This document shows positions 33,213-40,945 of a DNA stretch of 64,000 bases, piece after piece. Position numbers and translations under genes: made by a program. The notes beneath the pieces were generated by a model. That model searched no databases. It worked only from the letters and a program-made list of their open reading frames with translations, and was not told where the DNA came from. Origin of the DNA: Sphaerisporangium sp040649355 (GTDB lineage Bacteria > Actinomycetota > Actinomycetes > Streptosporangiales > Streptosporangiaceae); assembly GCF_043197795.1 (NCBI RefSeq), contig NZ_JBICTU010000013.1, forward strand, positions 159,152-223,151. Reading direction: 5' to 3'. Position 1 is the stretch's first letter. Every line of letters begins with the position of its first letter.

Positions 33213-35216
33213 TCAGCCGTCCTCCCTCCGGCCGGTGACCCGCCGCTGGACCCGCAGGAGGTACTCCTCGCGGTGCAGCGGGTCGTGGTCCGACCTCGGC
33301 CGGGACGGGGGCGTGCCGCGCACCGGCTCGTAGTGGTCGAAGGCGCACTCCAGCACGCCCTCGCCCCGGGTCAGCCCCGGCAGCCACTGCTCCAGCTCGT
33401 GCACGGAAGCGGCCGGGATCTCGCCGTCGATCAGGCACGTCGCATCGCGGGTCGCCGGTGTCCGCGGAACGGCGCGCAGCCGCACCAGGAAGGGCAGCAC
33501 CGATCCGAACGTGTCGGCCGGGATCTCCAGGCTGAGACGGTGCATGGGCTCGTGCACCGTCGTGCCGGCCCGCTTGAGCGCGTCGACCACGACCAGCGGC
33601 GTGAGGCCGCGGAAGTCCGCGCCGGTGCTCGACATGCTCTTGTCGAAGGTGGCGTGGGCGTGGCTCTGCCGTGGCGCGTAGCCCGAGTGCGTCATGGTGA
33701 CCGTGCAGTCGATGACCTGCCATCCGTACAGCCCCTGGCTCAGCGTTTCGTGCACGGTCTCCTGGATGGCTTTGAGGAACGCGAACGGCAGCGACCCGAG
33801 CTCGACCTCCAGCCGGAACCGGACGCCGCTGTCGGCCGGAGCCGGGTCGACGCGCAGCCCGACGGTCGCGAGAAAGGGATTCGGCTCCTTGCCCATGATC
33901 TCGACGGCGGCACCGGTGCCGGCCGGCCGTTCGACGCAGATGGTCGTCGTCTCGCGGAACATGACGCGCACCCCGTAGTCGTTCGCCAGCGTCGCCTGGA
34001 TGACCTCCTTCTGGACCTCGCCGTAGAGCGAGACGGAGATCTCCTGCCGGACGTCGTCCTGCCGCAGGTTGATCAGCGGGTCCTGCTCGGCGAGCTGGGC
34101 GAGCGCCGCGTGCAGCGCGCCCTTGTCGGCGGGGCGGGGGACGACGACCGTTTCGAGCGTCGGCGGGGCGAAGTAGCGGCGCGCCGAGGTCGGTCGCGGC
34201 ACGCCGATCGTGTCGCCGATCCGCACCTCGCCGAGACCCCAGAGCAGGCCGATCTGCCCCGCGGAGACCGCCTGGCGCCGGAGGGACGAGCCGCGGTCGA
34301 AGACGCTGATCGCGGTGACCTTCCCCTCCTCGTCCTGGCGGAACCGCAGCCGGTCGCGCACCCGGATGGTCCCCGAGAACATGCGCACGTACGCGATCTT
34401 CTCCCCGGCCGGTCCGCGTTCGACCTTGAACACGGTGCCCGAGACCGGGCCGCCGGCGTCGCCTTCGGCGGCGGGCAGCAGCTCGCTGATGCCGCTCATC
34501 AGCGCGTCCACGCCCGCCCCCGTGATCGCCGAGCCGAAGTACACCGGATGCACCAGGGCGCGCCTGGCCTGCGCCTCCAGCTCCTCCCTGAGCCGCTCGA
34601 AGGACACCGGTTTCTCGTCGTCGAGATAGGCGGCCAGGAAAGCGTCGTCGTGGTCGGCGAGCAACTCGCCCAGCCTGGCCGTGAAGCCGGCGTCGTCCGC
34701 GCCGAAGGGCGTGAAAGCGGGACCGCGCGTGCCGAGGCCGCCGGCCGCTCCCATCGGGATGATCGACGACGTCAGCCTCTCGGAGACCTCCCGCAGGACC
34801 CGTTCGCCGTCGGCGCCACTGCGGTCGATCTTGTTCACGAAGACGAGCGTCGGAGTGCCCAGCCGGCGCAGCGTCCGCATCAGCACGCGGGTCTGCGCCT
34901 GCACGCCCTCCACGGCCGAGACGACCAGCACGGCGCCGTCGAGCACGTCGAGCACCCGTTCCACCTCGGCGATGAAATCCGGGTGGCCGGGCGTGTCGAT
35001 CAGGTTGACGGCGACGTCGCCGACGACGAACGACACGACGGCGGACTTGATCGTGATGCCGCGTTCGCGTTCGAGCGCCAGGGAGTCGGTCTGGGTGCTG
35101 CCGTCGTCGACGCTGCCGATCTCGTCGATCACGCCGGCGGCGTACAGCAGCCGCTCGGTCAGGCTGGTCTTACCGGCGTCTACGTGTGCCAGAATCCCCA
35201 AGTTCAAAGTGCGCAC
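33213..35216 (-). CDS. Tetracycline resistance ribosomal protection protein (Otr(A)/TetM type)
   Basis: The 667-residue protein is an EF-G-like GTPase. G1 is A-H-V-D-A-G-K-T near residue 10, G2 is R-G-I-T-I, G3 is D-T-P-G-H near 74 and G4 is N-K-I-D. The TetM/TetO-type domains follow, including the C-terminal segment with Q-S-H-A-H-A-T that contacts the drug site. Ribosomal protection proteins displace tetracycline from the 30S subunit. Length matches the family. The GTG start is preceded by AGAGGAC and lies inside a leader frame that begins 64 bp upstream. The antibiotic-resistance methyltransferase-like gene upstream runs in the same direction. Confidence 0.9.
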   Translation of the reverse strand: MRTLNLGILAHVDAGKTSLTERLLYAAGVIDEIGSVDDGSTQTDSLALERERGITIKSAVVSFVVGDVAVNLIDTPGHPDFIAEVERVLDVLDGAVLVVSAVEGVQAQTRVLMRTLRRLGTPTLVFVNKIDRSGADGERVLREVSERLTSSIIPMGAAGGLGTRGPAFTPFGADDAGFTARLGELLADHDDAFLAAYLDDEKPVSFERLREELEAQARRALVHPVYFGSAITGAGVDALMSGISELLPAAEGDAGGPVSGTVFKVERGPAGEKIAYVRMFSGTIRVRDRLRFRQDEEGKVTAISVFDRGSSLRRQAVSAGQIGLLWGLGEVRIGDTIGVPRPTSARRYFAPPTLETVVVPRPADKGALHAALAQLAEQDPLINLRQDDVRQEISVSLYGEVQKEVIQATLANDYGVRVMFRETTTICVERPAGTGAAVEIMGKEPNPFLATVGLRVDPAPADSGVRFRLEVELGSLPFAFLKAIQETVHETLSQGLYGWQVIDCTVTMTHSGYAPRQSHAHATFDKSMSSTGADFRGLTPLVVVDALKRAGTTVHEPMHRLSLEIPADTFGSVLPFLVRLRAVPRTPATRDATCLIDGEIPAASVHELEQWLPGLTRGEGVLECAFDHYEPVRGTPPSRPRSDHDPLHREEYLLRVQRRVTGRREDG

Positions 35217-35280
35217 TGAACGTCGTGTCCTCTAGGTAGATGGAAACTTCCTTTCTGTTGGACACAGACGTCTCACGCAT
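35170..35280 (-). CDS. Leader peptide of the tetracycline resistance gene
   Basis: An ATG with GGGAG seven bases upstream opens a 36-residue frame (M-R-E-T-S-V-S-N) that overlaps the start of the resistance gene in another frame. tet(M)-class genes are controlled by short leader ORFs whose translation in the presence of drug changes the mRNA structure. Overlap of the leader with the main start fits translational control. An AACCG...CGGTT hairpin (35,342-35,357) lies upstream. No function beyond regulation is expected. Confidence 0.55.
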   Translation of the reverse strand: MRETSVSNRKEVSIYLEDTTFSAHFELGDSGTRRRR

Positions 35281-35356
35281 TTCGTTCTCCCTGGTTGATC
35301 GATGCTGTGAGCCAGTGCAGCAGACGGCGACCACGGAGAGCAACCGCTTTATCGGT

Positions 35357-35995
35357 TCACCCGGCCAGGCGCCGGATCTTGAGCGTGTTGTCCGTGCGGG
35401 TGGTCGGCCGCCCTTCGGGGTCGTTCTGGATCCGTTCGTGCTCGTCGGTGAGCAGCACCTCCCACTCCCCGTCCCGCAGGTCGAGGGATTCGAGGACCTC
35501 CTCCGGCGTGGGGAAGTGCGTGTCGGGATCGTGGCCGTGCTCCCAGGCGGGGAACCCCGCGTGCCCGACGACGAGCAGGACCCCGCCCGGCGCGATGGCC
35601 GAGGCCGCGGTACGCAGGATCTTCTCCCGCGGCAGGTCGCCATGGGAGTGCAGGAAATGGGCGGAGACGAGGTCGAAGACCCCGGCGGGGAAGGACGACG
35701 CGAGGTCGTGCCGTTGCCAGTCGACGCGTCCCGCGGCGTCGGCGTCGGCCTCGGCCGCGTGCCGGGCCGCGCGGTCGAGGGCGACCTGGGAGATGTCGAC
35801 GGCGGTGACGTGCCATCCCCGCTGGGCCAGCCAGATCGCGTCGGCTCCCTCGCCGCACCCGAGGTCCAGGGCTCTGCCCGGCTCCATGCCGGTGACCTCG
35901 CGGACCAGCACGGTGTTGGGGTTCCCGCTCCAGATCTGGTCGCTCTGGCTGTAGCGGTCGTCCCAGAACTCCGCTTCAGAGGTGAAGTCGGTCAT
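35357..35995 (-). CDS. Class I SAM-dependent methyltransferase (TehB/thiopurine-like)
   Basis: The 212-residue protein has motif I A-L-D-L-G-C-G-E-G-A-D-A near residues 42-53, strand 2 A-V-D-I-S-Q-V-A, and D-L-V-S-A-H-F-L-H near 108. F-W-D-D-R-Y-S at the N-terminus (W-x-x-R-Y) is typical of the TehB/thiopurine methyltransferase group that acts on small toxic compounds. The last third is acidic. It is encoded on the same strand upstream of the tetracycline resistance leader, with a hairpin between, so it may be co-transcribed in part. Substrate not assigned. Confidence 0.8.
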   Translation of the reverse strand: MTDFTSEAEFWDDRYSQSDQIWSGNPNTVLVREVTGMEPGRALDLGCGEGADAIWLAQRGWHVTAVDISQVALDRAARHAAEADADAAGRVDWQRHDLASSFPAGVFDLVSAHFLHSHGDLPREKILRTAASAIAPGGVLLVVGHAGFPAWEHGHDPDTHFPTPEEVLESLDLRDGEWEVLLTDEHERIQNDPEGRPTTRTDNTLKIRRLAG

Positions 35996-36067
35996 GTGTG
36001 CGTTCTCCTTGGTGTCCTCGGGGTGGGCAGGGGTCGAGGCGTGTTCGCTCGTGCGCGGTGCCTCCGT

Positions 36068-36397
36068 TCACGGGAGATGATCCGCCCACGTCCGCACAGA
36101 TGACAAACCTTCTTGCCGAATCGGCGGACGAGCCATGAGACGTGTGCTCAGGCGGGCGAGGGCGAGCATCAGGTCGACGAGGCCTTCCTTGCTGTGCACG
36201 TAGCGGTACAGCGCCATCGGCGAGTAGGGCCCGAGGCGGGCGGCCACCGCCTTCATGGTGAGCGCGGACGGCCCGGCCTCGTCGGCGAGGGCGATCGCGG
36301 CGGCCACGATCTCCCCCCGTCCGAGGGCGCGCTGCCGTGGCGGCGGGGGTGGCTGGTTCCAGACCAGCGGAACCGGATTCTCGATGGACTTTCCCAC
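36068..36397 (-). pseudogene. TetR-family regulator truncated after the DNA-binding domain
   Basis: This 109-residue frame has an intact TetR helix-turn-helix (about 30-75, G-P-S-A-L-T-M-K-A-V-A-A-R-L and M-A-L-Y-R-Y-V-H-S-K). After L-V-D-L-M-L it diverges into an unrelated basic tail and stops. TetR_C-type relatives near 220 residues continue with a helical ligand domain that is missing. It lies near the tetracycline resistance gene. A DNA-binding fragment could still act, but the sudden loss of similarity suggests deletion or frameshift. Its start is 3 bp from the first bases of an unrelated hydrolase remnant. Confidence 0.65.
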
Positions 36398-36399
36398 AC

Positions 36400-36944
36400 C
36401 ACGAAGTTGCCGGTTCGTCCGGGAGGTGGTGCGCCACTGCGCGGGCAGGGTGCGCTACTGGCAGTGCGACAACGAGCCCAGCAACACCGGCCTGCTGTGG
36501 GCGGGCACCGCGCCCGGGTACGTCACGCAGCTCCAGGTCATGTACGGGGCGGTCAAGGAGGCCGACCCGGCCGCCGCGGTGGTGCTCGGCGGCTGCGGGT
36601 ACGACGTCTTCAGCGGCGCCGGCGACAGCGAGCCGCGGCGGTTCTTCGACCACCTGGTCTCCGCCGGCCGCGACGCGTTCGACCTGTTCGACGTCCACCT
36701 CTACGGAGACCCCGCCACGGCGGCCGACTGCGTCGAGACGGCCCGGCGGATGATGCGGGCCCACGGCTACGCCAAGCCGGTGGTGGCCGGCGAGTACGCC
36801 GGCCCGGTGCCGTTCGACATCCCCGAGGTCGAGGCGGTCATGCGGGAGACGCCCGCCGTCGAGATCGGCGACGGGGTGCTCCGGTTTCCGGTGTCCCTCA
36901 CGCCCGTCTTCGTCACCGAGGAGACGCCCGGGCGGCCGTCCTGA
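36400..36944 (+). pseudogene. Remnant of a glycoside hydrolase (clan A-like)
   Basis: An open plus-strand frame encodes a TIM-barrel fragment. Y-W-Q-C-D-N-E-P-S-N carries the family's N-E-P acid/base motif, V-L-G-G-C-G-Y and F-D-V-H-L-Y-G-D-P follow, and V-V-A-G-E-Y-A-G-P resembles the nucleophile strand. No start or signal peptide precedes it; the frame simply emerges from sequence next to the truncated TetR. At about 36,835 it jumps from barrel to a C-terminal beta-sandwich-like end (V-L-R-F-P-V-S-L). The fragment is about half of a GH39/GH44-like enzyme and is not likely to be functional. Confidence 0.65.
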
Positions 36945-36991
36945 ACGCGCCGGGCCGCCGGAACGGAACGGGGAGCGCCCGGGAACGCGAA

Positions 36992-37033
36992 GGGAGTGCC
37001 GGAGGAGACGCGTACGTCCCCTCCGGCACTCCC
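36992..37033. terminator. Strong terminator hairpin after the GH87-like gene
   Basis: GGGAGTGCCGGAGG and its complement form a 14-bp perfect stem around a 14-base loop that itself holds an ACGCGTACGT-type palindrome. It ends 12 bp past the stop codon of the glucanase gene on the minus strand. Confidence 0.75.
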
Positions 37034-37044
37034 GGGCCGTGCCG

Positions 37045-38800
37045 CTACGAGGCGTAGACCTCGAACTCCGACAGCTGGCCGGCGGGCCAGCCGCTGTTGG
37101 CGGTGAAGGTCAGGCGCAGGTGGCGCCTGCTGGTCGCCGGGAAGGTGATGGTGGCCGTGTTGCCGGTGGCCGGGTTGAAGGTGTACGTCGCCGAGCCGAC
37201 GACGTTGGTGAAGGTCGTCCCGTCGGTGCTGCCGAGGACGGTGAGCGTCTGCGTGCGGGTGGCCCAGTCGGTGGCCGGGGGCAGCTTGAGGACGACGCGA
37301 CCGACGGTGACGGCGGAGCCGAGGTCGACGGTGATCGACTGCGGGAAGGCGTTGTTGGCCGACTCCCAGTAGGTGCTCGCGTTGCCGTCCACGGCGTTGC
37401 CCGAGCCGTACACCTGCGAGTGGCTGGTCTCGGTGGTCGGCCTGCCCTGCGCGAGGTTGGTGGCCGGAGCGGTGCCGCCGGTGCCGGTGAGGGCGACGGT
37501 CAGCGGGCCGTTCGGGTCGTTGCTGGCCACGCTCAGAGTGCCCGTGCGGGTGCCCGTCGCGGTGGGGGTGAAGGTGACGTTGACCGTGCAGGACGCGCCG
37601 GCGGCCAGCGTGGCGCCGCAGGTCTTGGTCTGGGCGTAGTCACCGGTCGTGGCGACCGTGCCGAGCGTCGCCTGCCCGGTGCCGTTGTTGGTGACCGTCA
37701 CGGCCTGCGCCGGGCTGGTGCTGCCGACGGTCCTGGCGGCGAACGTCAGGTCGGCCGGGGAGGCCGCCAGGGACACGGTCGGCGCCGGGCCGCCGCCGCC
37801 CGGGAAGATCTGGAACTCCGCGACCTGTGCCGCGGGCCAGCCGGAGTTGGCGGTGAAGTTCAGCCGGACCTGCCGCGCGCTGGACGTGGTCAGGGGGATG
37901 GTGACGGTGTTGCCGGTCGCGGGGTTGAAGGTGTAGGTGGCGGAGGGCTTCAGAGTCGTCCAGGTCGTGCCGTCGGTGCTGCCCTGGACGGACAGGGTCT
38001 GGGTCCTGGTCGCCCACGCCGCGGGCGGCGGGAGCTTCAGGGTGACCGAGCCGATGCTCTGGGCGGTGCCGAGGTCGGCCTGCAGCCACTGCGGGAAGGC
38101 GTTGCTGTTCGACTCCCAGTAGGTGGCGGTGTTGTCGTCGTTGGCGTTTCCGGGCGGGAAGCCGCCGTTGGAGCTGCTCGCCGTCATCGTCGCGCCGAGG
38201 GCGAGGTTGGTGGTCGAGGTGATGCCGCTGCCGGAGAGGTTCACCGTCAGGGGGCTGTTGACGTCGTTGCTCGCCACCTTGACGGTGCCCGGACGGCTGC
38301 CCGAGGCGGTCGGGGTGAAGGTGACGTTGACCGTGCAGGACGCGCCGGCGGCCAGCGTGGCGCCGCAGGTGTTGGTCTGCGCGTAGTCGCCGGTGGTGGT
38401 GACGCCGCTCAGGGTCGCCGGGGCGGTGCCGCTGTTGGTGACGGTGACGGCCTGCGCCGGGCTGGTGGAACCCGACTGCCGCGACCCGAAGGACAGGCTC
38501 GCGGGTGAGGCGGTCAGGGCGACGCCGTTGGTGCCGCTGCCGGTGAGGCTGACGGTCACGGGACCGCCGGGGGCGCTGCTGGCGACCGTGAGCGTACCGG
38601 TGCGGGTGCCGGTCGCGGTCGGCTTGAAGGTGACGTTGACCGTGCAGGACGCGCCGGCGGCCAGGGAGCTGCCGCAGGTGTTGGTCTGGGCGTAGTCGCC
38701 GCTGACGCTCACCGAGCTGATCGGGGCCGCCGTGGTGGCTCCGTTGGAGATGGTGACGGCCTGGGCGGGGCTGGTGGTGCCGACCTGGCGCGCCTCGAAG
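37045..38800 (-). repeat. Alternating HYDIN-like and discoidin module duplications
   Basis: Within the glucanase gene three HYDIN-like modules (roughly 38,500-38,800, 38,220-38,520 and 37,470-37,770) share identical stretches such as GTGACGTTGACCGTGCAGGA. Two discoidin modules (37,810-38,200 and 37,045-37,460) share the T-Y-T-F-N-P-A-T-G-N and W-E-S-x-x-N-A-F-P-Q segments. DNA identity between copies implies recent module duplication. Confidence 0.8.
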
Positions 38801-40713
38801 GAGACCAGGCCGGGGGAGCCGGACAGGCCGCCCGTGGTGCCGCCGCCTCCGGGGTAGATGTAGTTCGGGTCGGGCCAGGTGCCGGTGCAGGTGGTGGAGG
38901 TGGGGCTCCAGCCGGTGTTGCCCGTGCCGACGGTCGGCGTGAAGCTCGTGCCGACGCAGTTGTGGATGGCGACGCCCGCGCCGATGTGGTTGGCCTTGAC
39001 GTTGGTGAACGTCGTCGTGGCCCCCGACTGCGCCTGGATCATGTACGTGCCGGTGCCGTCGATGTTGACGTTGTTGAAGTTGACGGTCTTGGTGCTGCCC
39101 TCGATGAAGTGGATGGCGGCGTACGAGCTGTCGAGGATGTCGGTGTCGGTGACGTTGATCGTCGCGTTCACCGGTTCGTTGAGCCCGCTGAACCAGATGG
39201 CGCCGACGCCGAAGTGCCAGTTGTAGTCGTTGTTGCCCGCCCGGAGCAGGGTGTTGCGCGCGGCGGTGATCGTGCCGGCGACCGCGGTGCCCTGGCCGGA
39301 GTTGACGCCCGGGTAGCGGTTGGCGATGTGGATGCCGCCGCCGTTGGAGATCGTGTCGGAGACCACGTTGTCGGTGATCTTGATGTCCCTGCCGCCGTAG
39401 GTGACGATGTTGTTCGCCAGGATCGGCAGGATCACCGTGTTGCGGGTGAAGGAGTTGTTGACGTTCGGCACCCGCTCCGGCCACATGGCCAGGCCGTCGT
39501 CACCGGTGTTGCGCACGAAGGTGTTGGTCACCGTCGAGTTCGTCACGCCGGTGTGGAAGTTCACGCCGTCGGCCGTCTGGTCGAGGATGCGGCTGTTCTT
39601 GATGGTGAAGTTGTCCATCGGGCCGTCCATCCAGGCGCCGACCTTGGTGTGCTGCATCCACACGTTGTCCACGACCGAGTCGGTCATCGCGCCGCCCATG
39701 GCGTTGACCTGGTCGTTGTCCTCGCGCTCGGTGATCTCGCCGATGATGGCGAAGTCCTTCAGCGTGACGTTGCGGCTCGGGCCGCCGGCCTCCTGCGGCC
39801 GGATCTCGCCGCCGTAGCCACCGCCCTGGACGTACTTGCCGTAGACGCCGACGCCCCGGTTGCGCTGGGTGGGGTGGCGGCCGGTGAGCACGCTGTACCA
39901 GGGGCCGGCACCGGCCAGGGTGACACCGTCGACCACCACGTGGTCCCACAGGGTGTAGGTGCCCTCGGGGATGTAGACGACCTTGCCCTGGGCCTTTCCG
40001 GCGTTGACCGCGGCCTGGAAGGCGGCGGTGGAGTCGGTGGTGCCGTTGCGGACGGCGCCGAAGTCGTCCACCGACAACGACCCGGCGGGCCGGGCGATCT
40101 GGCCGGGGACGACCTCGAAGTCGGCCAGGTCGACGGTGATCGGGATGCCGCCGTTGGACTGCACGCGCACCTTGGCGCCCGCCGCGAGCGTGGACCCGAA
40201 CATGGTCCGCGTCTCGTCGTAGAAGTGGTGGGGGTTGGTGTCCCCGGGGTTGTTGTTGAACGGGTAGCCGCCGTAGTACCAGCCGTACCGCGAGGTCAGG
40301 GCCAGGTCCTTGAGGTGCGTGCCGTTGACCCGCAGATCGGCTGTGGTGTTCTGACCGGTTCCCGCGGCGTTGTCCGGCACGCTGTAGCGCAGCGACATCG
40401 CGTTGGCCGGTCGGGTGAGGGTGAACTCCACGTATTGGCCTGCCCCGCTGAGCGTGACGGCCCTGCGGCCCGACGCCTCCGAGGGGAGGTGCCCGTATAT
40501 GCGGTCGGGGCCGATCACCTGACCTGAGGTGACGGCGTCTTCGGCTTCGATCTCCGCGAAGGGCACGGTGGCGCCGCGCCCCGGGAAGTCGAACGGGGAG
40601 TCGGCTCGCGTGGCGGCCGATGCGGGGGTGGCGGGCACGAAGGCCGGCCCTCCCGCTGCCAGCGCCACGACCGTGGCGATCGTCCAGGCCTTCAGCCTGC
40701 CGGACTTGTTCAT
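37045..40713 (-). CDS. Secreted multidomain GH87-like alpha-1,3-glucanase (mycodextranase type)
   Basis: The 1222-residue precursor has a signal peptide (about 1-34, A-S-A-A), a carbohydrate-binding beta-sandwich of CBM35/CBM6 type (about 45-170) and a right-handed beta-helix catalytic region (about 178-620). The helix includes D-G-V-N-F-H near 380 and G-D-D-G-L-A-M-W near 403, matching the catalytic Asp segments of GH87 alpha-1,3-glucanases. A Gly-rich linker leads to two HYDIN/choice-of-anchor-D modules, a discoidin (F5/8 C) module, a third HYDIN-like module and a last discoidin. Target is probably fungal or bacterial alpha-1,3-glucan. AAGGG precedes the ATG. Direct repeats lie upstream and an LAL regulator is the next gene. 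Confidence 0.85.
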   Translation of the reverse strand: MNKSGRLKAWTIATVVALAAGGPAFVPATPASAATRADSPFDFPGRGATVPFAEIEAEDAVTSGQVIGPDRIYGHLPSEASGRRAVTLSGAGQYVEFTLTRPANAMSLRYSVPDNAAGTGQNTTADLRVNGTHLKDLALTSRYGWYYGGYPFNNNPGDTNPHHFYDETRTMFGSTLAAGAKVRVQSNGGIPITVDLADFEVVPGQIARPAGSLSVDDFGAVRNGTTDSTAAFQAAVNAGKAQGKVVYIPEGTYTLWDHVVVDGVTLAGAGPWYSVLTGRHPTQRNRGVGVYGKYVQGGGYGGEIRPQEAGGPSRNVTLKDFAIIGEITEREDNDQVNAMGGAMTDSVVDNVWMQHTKVGAWMDGPMDNFTIKNSRILDQTADGVNFHTGVTNSTVTNTFVRNTGDDGLAMWPERVPNVNNSFTRNTVILPILANNIVTYGGRDIKITDNVVSDTISNGGGIHIANRYPGVNSGQGTAVAGTITAARNTLLRAGNNDYNWHFGVGAIWFSGLNEPVNATINVTDTDILDSSYAAIHFIEGSTKTVNFNNVNIDGTGTYMIQAQSGATTTFTNVKANHIGAGVAIHNCVGTSFTPTVGTGNTGWSPTSTTCTGTWPDPNYIYPGGGGTTGGLSGSPGLVSFEARQVGTTSPAQAVTISNGATTAAPISSVSVSGDYAQTNTCGSSLAAGASCTVNVTFKPTATGTRTGTLTVASSAPGGPVTVSLTGSGTNGVALTASPASLSFGSRQSGSTSPAQAVTVTNSGTAPATLSGVTTTGDYAQTNTCGATLAAGASCTVNVTFTPTASGSRPGTVKVASNDVNSPLTVNLSGSGITSTTNLALGATMTASSSNGGFPPGNANDDNTATYWESNSNAFPQWLQADLGTAQSIGSVTLKLPPPAAWATRTQTLSVQGSTDGTTWTTLKPSATYTFNPATGNTVTIPLTTSSARQVRLNFTANSGWPAAQVAEFQIFPGGGGPAPTVSLAASPADLTFAARTVGSTSPAQAVTVTNNGTGQATLGTVATTGDYAQTKTCGATLAAGASCTVNVTFTPTATGTRTGTLSVASNDPNGPLTVALTGTGGTAPATNLAQGRPTTETSHSQVYGSGNAVDGNASTYWESANNAFPQSITVDLGSAVTVGRVVLKLPPATDWATRTQTLTVLGSTDGTTFTNVVGSATYTFNPATGNTATITFPATSRRHLRLTFTANSGWPAGQLSEFEVYAS

Positions 40714-40839
40714 CGACTGACCCTTCATCCAACGAAGAGCCGGACGCTTCGCGGTCGGGTGACGCAGACCGGTGGTGCCCGGGGGGTACACACACCTTAA
40801 AATGACGAACAGATGTCTGCAAGATTTCAGCGGTTCTCT

Positions 40840-40930
40840 GCAATGTAACGACTGCATTGCGCTGTTTCCCCTACGGCCGTGATCACGAACCCCTAAGAGG
40901 CCTGGCGTGATCACGAACCCCTAAGAGGCC
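40840..40930. promoter_or_regulatory. 25-bp direct repeats with palindromic cores upstream of the glucanase
   Basis: CGTGATCACGAACCCCTAAG plus GAGGCC-type ending is present at 40,878-40,902 and again at 40,906-40,930. Each copy starts with the 10-bp palindrome CGTGATCACG, and the period is 28 bp. A separate GCAATG...CATTGC inverted repeat (40,840-40,860) lies closer to the gene. The block sits between the stop of the LAL regulator and the glucanase start at 40,713, so it is probably the regulator's or another activator's binding region. Confidence 0.6.
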
Positions 40931-40945
40931 CGGCTCCTCCCGCCC

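Noticed and set aside
37373..39226. Several plus-strand frames inside the glucanase gene
   Set aside because: All are antisense to a continuous 1222-codon gene with clear domains.
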